DNA from: Chaenocephalus aceratus
Taxonomy: Eukaryota; Chordata; Actinopteri; Perciformes; Channichthyidae
NCBI GenBank assembly: GCA_023974075.1
Contig: CM043791.1
Coordinates: forward strand, 25,549,142-25,613,141
Length of the DNA: 64,000 nt
Direction of reading: 5' to 3'
The translations under genes and the position numbers were made by a program. Positions 1-13,209 of this stretch are shown here, piece after piece. Numbering within the stretch: the stretch's first letter is position 1; each line of letters opens with the position of its first letter. The notes beneath the pieces are model-generated. The model was not told the DNA's origin. It worked only from the letters and a program-made list of their open reading frames with translations, and did no database searches.

Positions 1-2640
1 CTCAGGTCTTCATGCGGGGCTCCAATAGGAGATGTACGAGCTGATCATACCTCTCATTCAATCTGAGTTAATGTAGGCATATGCAATTAATCAATGTATG
101 GAAAAATACTCTTTGGCTTCAGTCAAGTCAACCATAACCAACTATGAATATATGTTCACCAATATATGTTCATTTTCATTCATTTCTTATTTTAAAGTTA
201 CCTAACTGTATATCATTTTATTTTAATTTGTATCTTTGATTTTTATCTTTAATTGTATTCATCTCTAATCTGTGTGAATATGTTCTGTTCTGTTTTTCAT
301 TCTTACCCTGTTGCTGATAAACTACTGAATCTCCCCCCGGGGGTTAATAAACATCCATTGTATCTTATATCACTTGACTTGGCCTGCCCTCGAGTTCAAC
401 CAGAACCCTCAGCTTGGAAATATTCCATCAATGTTTTTATCACTGTGCACACATTAAGTGTTTGTTCTCTCCCTCCTTAAACAAAAGGAAATCAATTTAC
501 CCACTGACCTTATCAGGCCTCCTCTCACTGTTTCTCTTTTCCTTCCCTCTACACTTTGCGGTCCTCCCTGTTCCCCTCCGTTCCCTAAATTACAGTCATT
601 ACGGTGTCAGCCCACCCTCCATGTAAATGCAGCTTCAGAGGAGTCTAGGACACATTAGTTCTGTTTCTAACGCCTTCTAGGGAACAATTACAAGGCCACA
701 TCCACAGTCCCAAGACAGCCAGAGGCGTTTAAAGACAGGGGCTGGTCCTCCATGAGCTCCCCTCCCCCCCTTTCCACAACCTGCTGGTGTTAACCTTAAA
801 AAAGCTTTTAAAAGTTTGTTTTATTTGCAAACAGCTCTATTCTGGTAGCTACACTTTTAGACAGGCGGGTGGGACTAGCAAGTTTAAAGGTTAAGGCAAC
901 TGCTTGTGACATAATATATTACAATACCATGTCTGAATATACTGTGTACGTACAGTTGAGTTATGAAGTATTACGACAGGGAAACATTTTCATTGAACTG
1001 GCCGGAGTTGTAGCCACTACAAATGTTATACCGAGGTCCACGACTGGCTGAGGAGGTTGTAGTGAGAAAATAGCTGCAATTTTCTTTATTTTAGAGATTT
1101 ACATTTACTACTAAAGGCACATTTTATGTGTTTTATTTTGATCTGAAGCTATTCTCTGTTTTCTGTATCAAAATGATTTATCTCTGAGAATAACAGTATA
1201 GTAATGGTATTCTTTAGTTAGCGTTTTCTAAATGTTTCACAATTTCAAGGGATATTCTGTATTTTACAGGAATCCACCCCAAACATTACTATTTAATCCA
1301 ATTTGATCCACATAATTCAAGTCTCATGTATACTGTTATATGCTCACTACTCCCCAAATGAATGGATCATCGCTAACATCTTTATTTAAACAACGTACCC
1401 ATAAAGAATGAAAATGCATGTGTTTGGGGAGCATTGAGCAAACGACCGGGTAAATGAGATGGTGTCTTTAAACATTGCCGCCCAATTACTTCAAGACTTT
1501 TCTCCTGATTTTTGATTCATCGTTCACTGTTGAGGCTTGTAGGTAATAAAACATTTTCTTCAAGGATTCACGGGAGCGTGAGATAAGTAAACGAGGAACA
1601 AATGTTAATTTTGTGGTATTTCTAGTACTCATTGTTCCTACATTTGGCGACGGTGTATAACAAAGCAAGTTGATTCTTACAGTGTTAACCCAATAAGAAT
1701 AGCCACACCCTTTAACACTGTAAAAACATTGTCACTGTTTAATTTAAAATCTAATGTGCAGGAAAAATGTAAAAACTGTACAGATATTGTGCCAGATGTG
1801 TATAAACTCAGAGATGTTGCCCATTAACGTTGAATACACACTAAGTCAGGGCTGCACGTGTCAAAGCCAGGCAGTTGGTCCCCTCCTATCCCACTGACAC
1901 CACATCACAAAGAATGATTCACTGAGCCACTGATAAAGTCATATCTCTGAAGCCTGCCCACATCCCTCGACTCACGCTGACCACCACAAAGCACGACCAT
2001 AGCTGTGGGTGCAGAGGAAACCATTACTCAAAAGGATGGAGAGGAGGTCATGCTGGGACTGTGGCTTTATAGGTCAATGAAGCTGGAGAGGAGCGTGAAA
2101 GTCGATGGAGAGAAAGTGTAAGTGGAGGAAGGGTTTAAACTCCTCGGCAGCTCTTGGATGAAGCTGAAATCAATGTGCATGTACTGTAATAATACTCATT
2201 GGCAGCGAGTTGAGAAGTGCCCGATTTCATCCCATTACTGACCCACATCAACCCTGTCACCTTCCTTCATCTTAACATCCTGAGCCCATCTCTCTGCTTT
2301 ACATCTCTTAAGAGACACGCACTAAATGACACCGCCTAACAGACACGGCTCTTGAGGACTGATGGGGAGGGGAGGGACCGAACATTTAGACAGAGAATGG
2401 TTGTCCCCGAGTCCCCACTGAGTCTTTTCAAGGTTCACAAAGAGACACAAAGGTCGGCATGCCCTTCTGACGTCATTTATGCCGCAGTAATTACGTCTGG
2501 TTGACAGAATGTAGGTATACGCATCCGTATCCATTGTCACCCTGATGTCAATTGGACAGAACTGGACTAGAAGCAAAGAGCAAAAATATTTAAACAGAAA
2601 AAATAAAGTGTTTTGCTTCTGAAAAATGTGCTAAAGAGTA
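1..2640. other. No gene recognised (2.6 kb)
   Basis: AT-rich non-coding sequence. I found no splice-bounded open exon and no RNA gene on either strand. The only recognisable item is a possible LINE-tail fragment at about 290-362. The stretch may be intronic or downstream sequence of the minus-strand gene that begins at 2786, but nothing in the sequence proves this. Confidence 0.5.
290..362 (+). mobile_element. Possible non-LTR retrotransposon 3' tail fragment
   Basis: The segment has a run of the type 'gaatctccccccgggggttaataaa' followed by a TATCTTATATC-like end. This resembles the 3' terminus of RTE-type LINEs in fish, where a small CCCC/GGGG hairpin precedes AATAAA-like sequence and a short tail repeat. 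The assignment is from memory of the motif only. No target-site duplication was identified. Confidence 0.35.
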
Positions 2641-2663
2641 TAATCTCAGTATACCTGCATTCC

Positions 2664-2780
<117 letters not shown>

Positions 2781-2785
2781 CTTAC

Positions 2786-4327
2786 CTAGTGTTAGGTCAT
2801 CACAGCAGACTTCTATGGATCCAGATGAGCAGTCACTCAGTTCATCCACTGTAAAGTTGCTCTCCTGTGCATGCAGCCTGGAAACACAGCCTGTTACTGC
2901 TCATGCAAATCACTCATTAAACCTCTGATTACAATCACACACACAGCAGAGGAACTCTCAATCAATGTGTGTCACGATGATGTTACTTTAATACACATTC
3001 TATAAACAGAAATACTGATAATGCACAAAATACTGTATATTATTCCATCTTTTTGAAAGAAAATCATTTAAGGTGTTATCGTGAATTTTCTTATTCTTAA
3101 TCCTATAACGTACGGTAAGTAATGCATTCATTTTAGAATAATTTGTTTTATGCTTTGACTGATTCATTCTTCATTGATTCTTTGCTAAACACGACACTCA
3201 ACAACACACTTCAGATTGCGGCTGCACGGTCTGAAACAATAACTCATTGTGATTATTTGGACTTATATTGATGATTCATGATATAAGAGGGATTGATCAT
3301 TTTGGATCATTATCATTGAAATGATCATGAAGTGTTATGAGGAGAGATTCATCAAGAGAAGGGAATGGTTTTACGATTAGGGGCGTCGTTGGTAGCTTGT
3401 GATCAAAGTGTTGATAGACTGCTGTACCACCACTCACCTGTAGCTGAAGGGAGCCACAGTGGCCATGTTGACTTTGGGTGTGTGTGTCTCTGTGGACGCA
3501 GCCTCCTCCTGTAGACGTTGATCCAGCATTTGAACAGCCATCTTGGACATTATTGGCATGGTGAATGTTATTGGTGGCAGCGGCATGGGACAGGGAGAGC
3601 GGGCCGGACTACCATCCTCAGGAGTGCCCATCTCCTCGTCTGATTGGCTGGTGGAGTCACTGCGACCTCTGATGGCGTGCTCATAGCTGGTTAGATCAAG
3701 AGTGGGCCGGAGGTTACCGTTGTTCGACTGGGCTGGTCGGTTTTCTGGAGCATCTTCCTCTCTTTGTGGCGTGACCCCCCCCGCTGCCTGGGAGTTGGAG
3801 TTGTCTGCTCTCCTGAACTGCAGCGGGGGACGCAGGTTGCTGGTCCCCCATGTTTGGTTCTTATTGGGGAGGGGGGTGTTTCTGTTGCCGTCATGTGGGA
3901 ACTGTGAGGGGATCTGAGGCGGGGCGAGTTTCCCCAGATCCAGTGTGTCTTTGGAGTGTTGCGGTAGTGTCCTGCGCTCCGTCAACGGGCTGTTGTAGGC
4001 CGAGCGGGACCCCTGGGGGGCAGGTAGAGCACCCACTCGCTGGAAGAGCTGACTCTTCAGACCGGTGTCTCTCTTGGGGTCCCTGGAGGAGGGCCCGGGG
4101 ATGCCAGAGCTGCGTGGGCAAAGTAAAGGAGAGTGCCTGGGTGTGTGTGTGGGAGTGTGTGTGGGTGTGTGTTTAGGGGTCTCTGTTGAGGGCCTGGGCA
4201 GGTCTCCAGCCCGACGGCGGGTGTCTGCTTTGGGGGAGGAGGGCAACAGGCTGTGAGGGAGGGGGATCCCTGACGTGGGAGGAGCCCGGGGGGCCGACTT
4301 CACATTGACTCCCCCACTCATTCTGAC
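2786..4327 (-). CDS. Unidentified Ser/Pro-rich protein, partial (two candidate exons)
   Basis: The minus strand carries a large exon at 4327-3438. It has a CTCCAG acceptor, GTGAGT donor, and about 296 open codons, with an ATG at 4321 in reasonable context. The product is rich in Ser, Pro and Thr, with a Thr-Pro-Thr-His run near residues 52-63, several short basic stretches, an acidic SDEEMGTPEDG stretch and a hydrophobic ITFTMPIMSKMAVQ segment near the end. It looks like an intrinsically disordered scaffold or cytoskeletal adaptor. A second exon, 2848-2786, has a TTTACAG acceptor and GTAAGA donor, and its only open frame contains DELSDCSSGSIEVCCDD. The large exon ends after two bases of a codon, but the small exon is open only if entered after one base, so another exon must lie between or they are not joined. 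In human the next gene beyond CSRP1 is NAV1, but I do not recognise NAV1 sequence here. Coding character is fairly sure; identity is unknown. Confidence 0.6.
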
Positions 4328-5048
4328 CTGGAGACACACGGGGAGAGAAACACCTATGAGTCAAAATGTTGAACACTGACGCTAGTTCTTCACATTCAAA
4401 CTAAATCCACAACAACAGTATCAGTCAGCCATGTTTATTAATTTAAAGGTTAATTACACTGTCTTCAAATCGAATTACATTTTAATCCAATAACATTAAA
4501 CTAGAACGTGCTGTTCCAAACACTGAGTGGTTAAAAATCCTTGGTATGTGAGCATGTGAATCGAACACATATGACAAACTGAGTCATTGTAAACCACGAG
4601 TTGAGCTTATTTTCAGCACGGCATGAAGCGTCTGCGCGATCAAATGTGCCTGCCGGGAGCTCAAAAAAACAAAAACAGCTTCACATGCTCACAGCAACAT
4701 CTCCCAGCTGCCTTTGGAGCGTTATGTTCTCGGAAAACTGATTTTCTACATTTAATGAATTCTAATACACACTCCCACAAGCACTCGCCACACACTGCTC
4801 TCTAACATATATGAGCTTCAGAGGAGGTATGAGATATGTCTCACCTGATTGGCTATGATTCCAGATATTCACAGTTCACCTCTCAGAAAAACCCAAGAAA
4901 TCTAAAAGTCAGCTTGATATTCTTAGTTCCCTTTCTCTTTCACACAGACCGCAGCGAAGTGTTATTCAAGTGAAACATTACTCTTAATGACGTATAATCA
5001 AACTACTTGGTTCTGCTCTGCTGGAGGGAAATAGGACGAGAGGCTGTG

Positions 5049-5099
5049 AGGTGGGAAGAGAGGGAGGAAGGGAGGGAGGGAGGGAGGGAGGGAGGGGAA
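5049..5099. repeat. (GGGA)n purine-rich tandem repeat
   Basis: Seven or more nearly perfect GGGA units lie in a G-rich purine tract on the + strand. Four or more G-triplets are closely spaced, so a G-quadruplex could form. No gene overlaps it. Confidence 0.85.
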
Positions 5100-8000
5100 A
5101 AGGGAAGAAACAGCTTGTGTAGAACCAGAAGGGTCACAGCATCTTGAATCTTTGCCCAGTCTGTGAAAATGCCTGAATACATAATATATACATAAATAAA
5201 CCTTTTTCTTTTTTCATTTGAGGACCAGCTTTTCCATAAAAAAATAACTGCGAAAACATATTTCAGCGAGTGTTTTAAGAACGTCTGAATAACAAATATT
5301 GTTGCTGTTGCGGTCCAGATGTGCAGGGGTGTGTCTACAGCTTGTCTGGCGTCTAACCCGTTTATAAACATATACTGTATATAGATACGTATGCATACAA
5401 AGGTATGTATATAATGTATATGTTATACTTCCTGTATAACACTTTTGCTTTGAATCAGTGCAAGATAAGTAGATTTTTTGTTATAATTATTACACATATT
5501 CACAAATATAGAGGATGTAACGCTTAATCCTACTTGCCCTTTCGTAAATAGCAGAACTTGTTTTGCCAGAAGACTTCTTGAAAGCTCTCTTTAGTAAATT
5601 AGAGTTGTGTCGAATTAAGCCGTCAGCGTCACAAGGATAAAATGATAGATTATATATAATCGCAGTATTGCTCATCGACAAAACCTCAAAACAGGCCCAA
5701 AAAACCCATTTCTAATAAAAGGAAAGGTTTGCTTCATTATAGGACACATTCCTTTCACCTACTTATAATATCATACTGACACAGATAATGGAGATTGGAT
5801 TTTTGCCACGGACTGGTGCTCTTTATCATAGATGATCGCTAATGGAGACCTGCACACGAGCATACAGAAGCAGTGATGCAGCAGAAGGTAAATAGTGACA
5901 GATCATCCATCCTGCTTTCTCTTCATTCCTCATCCTAAATTCCTCTTCCTCCTCTTCCCCCACCCATCTCTGTTTCTCTTGCCCTTTCCCTCAGCATGGT
6001 TAGTCAATAATAAGCATCAGAATTTCTGTCTGTCTGATACAATTCCTGTAAGGATTCCAGGGGCACAGGTGCGGTCTGGCTCTCTGGCTCTCTGGCTCTA
6101 TCTGTATGGAAATTGGCCGCTCCCCGGGGACGCCGCGGGGTCACACCAGTACTACTGCCGCCCACGTAAGGACACACCGAGGCTCAGCTGGCGGTGGGGA
6201 TGCCCGTGTGTGTATATCCACAGAAAGAGACAATAAGACGTTTCTGTTGACTGGAAGCAGCAGCTGAAAGCAGTTTCAAATCTGTCCAATCAATTTGAGG
6301 TGATATTTCACAGCTGAAGCGTGTGACATTTGTAGGGTATTATGTCTGCGTCATGTGTTCAGACTATATAAAGGAGGTAAAGACTCTGTTACATAAGTGC
6401 ATTTACAATAGTTAGATTGTTGGTCTGACACTTTCACAATAGGTCAAACTGCTTGTGACTTGTCTGCCAGAACAACATTAGAGTATGAATAAACATGTAG
6501 TCCATAGAACACATTCTACATTTTTAAAGATGTTTTCGACAAAACAACAGTCCAAAACCCCAATAAATTAAACTTAAAGTGATATATATATAAAAGAAAA
6601 GCAGTATATTTAGAAGCTGAAATCAGAGATTTCCAGAAATTCGCGTTTTGATAAATTCATTTTTTTGTTTTTTTTAGTAGTTAAAGATTGATCAATTGTT
6701 TTCAATTATTAAAAAACATTAATCAAGTGGATATTTGTTTTCTACTAATACTTGTTTATTACTATAGATGCGAGCCTCTTGGCTAATAATATAACATGCA
6801 TTAGTGTTTCTGTGACAGTCATAGATACACACAACAATTCTAATGTATAAGGACACAAACATGGTAACACAAACGTTTAAGTTGTCACAAGTGAATGCTA
6901 TAACTATCGGTAAAGCAAATGTTCGGAATAATACAGAGCATTTACTTCAATCGTTGTGCAAGGATGGTACTGACATCTGCTGGACGCTGTGTGAAACAGC
7001 AGGGGCTCTTATGTCCCTCTAATCTTATCCTGTATCATTTACAATCCGTCTCCACATATCCAGGAGTGGAACTGAGGTGATTAACAACAAATCTTCACTT
7101 GATCGTAAAAGATTGCAGGTCAGTTTCTACTTGAAGGCGTAAAAAAGAAGGATAGCGGGGCAGCAGGGATAAGATGTTACCTTCTTAATCTTATTACATA
7201 ACATTAGCCCCTATGTCACATGACCAACCAGGCCTGAATTCAGTTACTGTACCTCTGATAAAAGAAAAATGCATACCTTCTCTCTCACACACATACGCAC
7301 TCCGGGCCTTGTGATGAAAACCCTCTGACTCATCCGTAAATCAATAAATGCTCTGGCAACACAGGCCTCTCTGTCTGTGAACTGGAGGACATCAGCAGCG
7401 CCTGTGAGTGTCTCTGTGTGTCACCCAGCCTGAAAAGTCTACAATAAATAAATGTTATCACCTCCATAGTGACAACGTCCAACACAACAGCCACAATGTG
7501 CTTTCTGACATCATATTACACTTTGATGGCCACATAAAGAGGTTCAGAAACAACCCAAAGTGCTGTTAGGAGTCCTCGAAATACACATCTTTCTTAGAAG
7601 TCACAACAGTACAAAAATAACCACGTCTGAAGCTCACGGCTTATTATGAAATGTCATGTGCTAGCTCTGCTGTCTCACGAGTGTGTTACCTGTCAATGGA
7701 GTAACGGCTCCTTCAGTGGCCGAGCGGCAAAAGCCTTCAGGAGGAAGGTCACACTTCTGCAACGTCCCGGGAAACAATGGGCTGTTTTTTCCTGGATCAC
7801 GGTTGCATCCTCATCGCTGCCCTCCCATTGGTTCACTGTGCCTCACCATTCATCGAGACAGGAAGCTGTGACAAACAGACACAACACTTTTAGCCAATCC
7901 GGGGCCACCGTAACGATGTGACTCATTTTTAAAGTCACTTTCTTTTCTGGAATCAGTCTTCTCATCATTTTACACACGCACAAAGAAATGCGTTGTTATT

Positions 8001-10206
8001 ATGAGTCAGTAACGTGAGTGGAAATTTCCTTAGCCTACAATGACACATATTCTGTCATCCCAAAATGAATCCACAACACATCATCAAGTCGTCTAATAAC
8101 ATTGTATTTCCAGATTGTCAGTGGCAGAGGAACATCGTAAAGGTATCCTTTTCATCACAACGTGTTGATGTCCTACCTGCAGAGCTTTCATTCACTGAGG
8201 ATAGCCACTTAGCGATAGTGACAACAGGAGGTTTTCAATGAAGCCCAGTACAACCACATGGATAAGTGAGCAGGAGTTTCACAAGGTTCCTGCAGAGTAT
8301 GTGAATCACTCACAAAATGGGAAAATGAGGCACACACGTCCACTCCAGATGCACTCATTACCGCAGCACAGACAGACAAACAAAACCACCCACACGAGCT
8401 AAACAGGAGAGAGCCTAATCAGACTATAAACCACAAAAACATCACCATGTGTTTCCCTCTATTCTGATTCACTACAACTCTCTCTCTCTCAACTCCTCTT
8501 GCGCTCACACCATAGTACGCTACGCAGGCTGCACCGAGTCCTACAGCACCCTCAAATGCTGACTCAGACTGATCACATCACGTCACCCCTGGTTACGGTA
8601 TACCCCCTCCTCTATCATCCCCTCTCCCCTCTTTTCATCCCACTTAAGCTCTGCCTTTCTCTCTGCTAACCTCTCTCTGCCACTCTACCGCCATTTCTGC
8701 TGATTGTGATATCACAGTGAACATCCTTTAGAAACACTGCGTATCTGTTCACAAACACTGTCATTCTGAGCAGCATTACGAGAAGGAGAGGAAACAGGTT
8801 CACACAAACAAGTACGGAGAGATTCACAACAACAGTCACATGGTCAAATGCAGAAATACATTGGGAATATGAATCACAGCCACACTCACCCCCTGCTAGC
8901 ATCAGGATAGAGCAGTGAGCGAGAGCGTCTCAGTGAGAGGGTCTCTGATCTGTATGCTGCTGAGTTCGCCCCCCTGCCTCTGCTTCTCTCTACTTCTGCT
9001 TGGCAGGCCTCTGAGCTGCAAGCATGTGCATCGGTGTGTTCCTCTGTCTGTCATTCCTCCCCTCTCTCACGTCATGCCGCTCTGCCGCTGCCGCAGTACG
9101 CCTGCAACTGTATCCCCGCCCCTCTCGTTCTGTTTTCCTCCCCTCCTCACATTCCCCATCTCTCTCGCGTCTCTCTCTCTCTCTCTCTTCGTAATGGACC
9201 TGTTGGCTTTGCTCCCTCCCTCTTTGAGATGAAATATAAGCCCAGCAAAAGCAGAGACAGGCTGGTCCATTAGCTGGATGAGTGTGGTTTGTGTGTGTAT
9301 GTGTGTTTAGGTGAGGGGGGCGGGGATAAACTCACACATGGCTGTCTGTAGTGTGAGTAATACATGGTAATTAAGCAGATGTAGCCACAAATGGGAAAAG
9401 CCAAAAACCATCATCCGGCTTTTAAAGTCTAAAGTGGTGGTAAGAAAATGCAGGATAAAAAAAGACGCAAAGAAAACAGGGAATGGACATGAAAAGATCT
9501 GCTGACAGCAAAAGAAAGTGTGCAGAAACACACACATAGACCTGATGTCTATATCTGTGTCCGTACTCTGTGTGCATGCCTGCATGACTAAGCATCCTGA
9601 AGGAGGAACGAGCCATCCATCCCTCCTATAGTCCCACACCTCCAATGAAAGAAGGAATGGGGAGATATAAAAGAGGAGAGGCTGAAATAGGGTTAAACCC
9701 TCTATTGATGTATTTTCCTGTTGCAGACAAACAGATCGTAATGTAATAAATCCCATATCTGACCTTGAATAGAGCTTCCCCGGCCCGTCTATCCATCCTC
9801 ATAGAACACAGGCTTTATACATCTCATCACATGAAGCCAATCCACCTGAAGATCCCGTTTACAAACTGCACATTTTTTGTTTTTGAGACTCACTGCTGAC
9901 TTCAGTGGTTCTGTGTGCAACGCCGGGGGAATGAAAGTGTGACACTGAGATATTAAACACGAGGAGGGTTAAGTATTTAGTCTGGTTTGTTTGTCCTAGA
10001 GCAGGATTACAGAACAACAACTGGCTTGGTAGAAGTGTGTCACACGTCAAAGGAAGAAGCCACACCATTTTGGAGCAGATCTGATTTCATGAGGTGGATA
10101 CACAAATTATTTTTCACTCATGTTGACATGTGCCATTCTAGTTCACAATATGTTTGTTTTGAGTTGAATAGAAAATAACCTGCTGACTTTCGGATGTATT
10201 TTTTGC

Positions 10207-10313
10207 CTCTCTCTCTCTCTCTCCTCTCTCTCCTCTCTCTCCTCTCTCCTCTCTCTCCTCTCTCTCCTCTCTCTCCTCTCCCTCTCTCTCTCTCTCCTCT
10301 CTCTCTCTCTCCT
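10207..10313. repeat. CT-rich imperfect microsatellite
   Basis: A pyrimidine tract of TCTC and CCTCTCTC units with CC interruptions covers about 107 bp. Mirror-symmetric polypyrimidine tracts like this can adopt triplex (H-DNA) form. The charged Arg/Glu or Leu/Ser frames read from it are repeat artefacts. Confidence 0.9.
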
Positions 10314-13209
10314 CACATTTCTGCTGTGCTGGCTTGTTGTGATACACAAGTCATAAAATACTTGTGTCCTTTTCCTTTTTTTACAGTGTACTTCCAGCCG
10401 CATGAGAGACTGCTAAAAGGCCATTTCTGAGACCTTTGTTTTTCACTTATGGTGTGTCGTGTGTCAATCGATCATTTGACTGAACGGTCCGTAAAGGGCA
10501 TTTGCAGTCTTGATGTTGCAGTGCAGCCTGGGAGCTCTCTGGCAGGTCACATATTGATCAGGCATCGACCAGCTGCGCTAACACTGGACTTGGTCTGGAG
10601 GTCTCAGCTGAACAGAGACAAATGAATAAAACGCAGTATGCAAATAAATACATACACTGATCAGCCAACCATGATTAATTAATACATTGTATTAGGACAC
10701 AGTCCAACAAGCGCAGCACCTCCCCCACACATACAGTACAGAACATACAGTATGCACACTGACTGCACACACCCCCCCCCCTCTTTCCCCCCCACATACA
10801 GTACATTATGCCCTTCATGCTGGACTACAATCACTTAAGTGCTCACCTCCAAATACTCACATTAATCTCAAGGCCCGCCCCTTCTGCTTTGTTCAGCTCC
10901 CATCAGGGAATTCAAACGTTTGAAACTCAATTTAAAATCAGCCACAAGCCCCAACACACACACACTCATGATCTGTTGCTTTGTCTCAGTGGCTCATGAA
11001 ACGGGAAGTGACTTGTAACAGAGGGCTTATGGGTAGCAGCGTGCAAGCGCCTGTGAGGAGTGTGTGAGTGTGTGAGTGTGTGTGCGTGTGTGTGTGTTTT
11101 ATGGGGCAGGGGGTTAATGTCATAGCTAATCTTCTGACGTCCCCCAAAGCATGTCCCTCCCCCCCCCCATGAGAGACGCTGTTTTGACAATGGGACACTT
11201 GTGTCACTGTCACCCCGAGGGGCATCTGGATGGATGGGGGGGCGCTACTCTAACATGATGACTGTCTGGGACATGCGGCCCCAGATGTGCAGTCTTACAG
11301 AACAAAATACATTTTAATAATAGGTCAAATGGTGTAAGAATTCAACACAAAACACAGAGGAAGTACTGATAAGGAACAGAGGTTAATGTGGCTTTGAGGA
11401 AGTTCCCTGTGAGAGTTTCTATCAAATAACCAGCCAAGTTCACCAACAACATGTTTGTCTCTGCTTGACTGCATCTGATGTGAGTGCACTTTGGCACACT
11501 AGATGGCATTAGAGTGTTTCTCAGTTTAAAAGAAAGCCAGTAAAGCTAGCTAGTGTATGACATTTTCATATTTGCTCGTACTGTCAAAATATCCTTAAAA
11601 AGTGCATAAGATAACCAATCAGAGCAGGGGTCTCTAGCAGCACACATGATTTAAAAATAATTTTACTGCGTTGACTATTTCTCTCCTCAAATGTTTTTAG
11701 AAGTATCTGTAAAACTAGAATGGTTGCTCTGTGGTCTGTTTTCAACATGGCATCACACACTTTGTTCATTCCACAGCTTAAAAGTAAAATATGTTAAATA
11801 TGTTGCTGAAAACATTTGAGACTAAAAAAGGGAAAGCAGTTGGATCTTGAAGAATGGCACAACAGGAGGGAAGCTGCCAAGAGAAGCAGATCTACTACTG
11901 TAATACTAGCAATAACAGCTTAATGTAATATAGCTTAATGACAGTAGAACATCGTTATGATGCGTGGGTGTTTTTCTGATTCATTCTGAGAGTGTACACC
12001 GACCCTCTCAATCAACACTTTCAATACTCTTTACACAATATGTCCAACACTGTGATTCTGACAAAGTATTATAAAACAAAATGTCTTCTTGCATTTTAAA
12101 ACTAAAACACACTGTAAAACTTGTGTATGTATAAATGTAACATATTCTTTGCACAGTTTATAATAAAGATATGTTTAAAAAAAGACACATCACACACTGT
12201 GAACAAATAGATCCTAACAGAGCTTCTAGCATGGCTGGAGTTTTAATCACGTTTAAGTCTATGGTTTTTTAGACTTGACATTTGCAAAGCTGCGTAGCCA
12301 TGACTCATTACTACAGCAGCCTTTTTCAAAGTCTGAGACTGTGGGCCTCCCCTCAGACAAAGCTTGGGAAGAGGCACCCTTCACCCCCCTCTGAGTGTAC
12401 TCGCTTAATTCCCACAATTCATGGATGCCTATGGGGTCATGATTATGTTATTTGCTCCAATAGAAAACTCAATTGAGCCCAGATAGCCTAATATTGCTGT
12501 TGGACAGCAGCACACACCTAATGCATTCTAAATGTCTGTCCCAGTGCATCTCTCATAATCTGACTCTGGGAAAGTTGACATTACTTCACAGTTCATGTTT
12601 CCCTATAATAACCTGTACATTAGAATCAAATGTTCAGTGTTTGACATTATCTTTCAAGCAGGGGAAAAAACAAAATGGATGTAGTACTGTAACTTAACAA
12701 TAGTAGTTGACGAGAGCATTTTATGAATTGAACGAATTGTTTACAATTGAACAAATATATTGAAAATTCTAAAGTTTAGAATTGTAACAGAAAACATTTG
12801 TTTGATATAAAATCGAACCAAGGTTTAGTTAGAACTTAATGCATCCATTATCCAAATTCAAAAAGCAACACCCAGTAGTTCAAACATTTAGCTTAGTCAA
12901 TGGTCAGATCCATGTAAGCTGAGAGTTGTGGAGTAAACACTGCTCTTCTTTCACTCCTGCCTGAGGGTCACTCAGAAGAAAGGCTGCATACCTTTAAAAC
13001 AGCAGACCTGCAGTTTGACCTGTTTCTAGTTAAGACGTGTTTAAAGGCAGGGCTGGTATTGACATGCTGTCGTGCTGGGCTCTGTGACACTGACCTGAAG
13101 CACGGGGGATCTGCTTACAGTTTGCCATTTACCTTACACCTTCCTCTGATGCTTTACTCTCAGATTGTTGGAGGGGACTGTCTTTTACAAGCGATCAGCG
13201 TCAACGGAA

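Larger units (their letters stand above)
4340..13130. other. Gene-poor stretch (8.8 kb)
   Basis: No exon with acceptor, donor and coding-like open frame was found on either strand. The stretch contains simple repeats (AGGG run at 5049-5099, CT-rich tract at 10207-10313, interrupted GT near 11066-11097) and scattered AT-rich DNA. It probably holds introns or upstream sequence of the minus-strand gene at 2786-4327, but its 5' exons were not located. Confidence 0.45.

Noticed and set aside
2786..4327. Naming the minus-strand gene nav1
   Set aside because: Position next to csrp1 fits human synteny, but the sequence does not resemble the parts of NAV1 I can recall, so synteny alone was judged insufficient.
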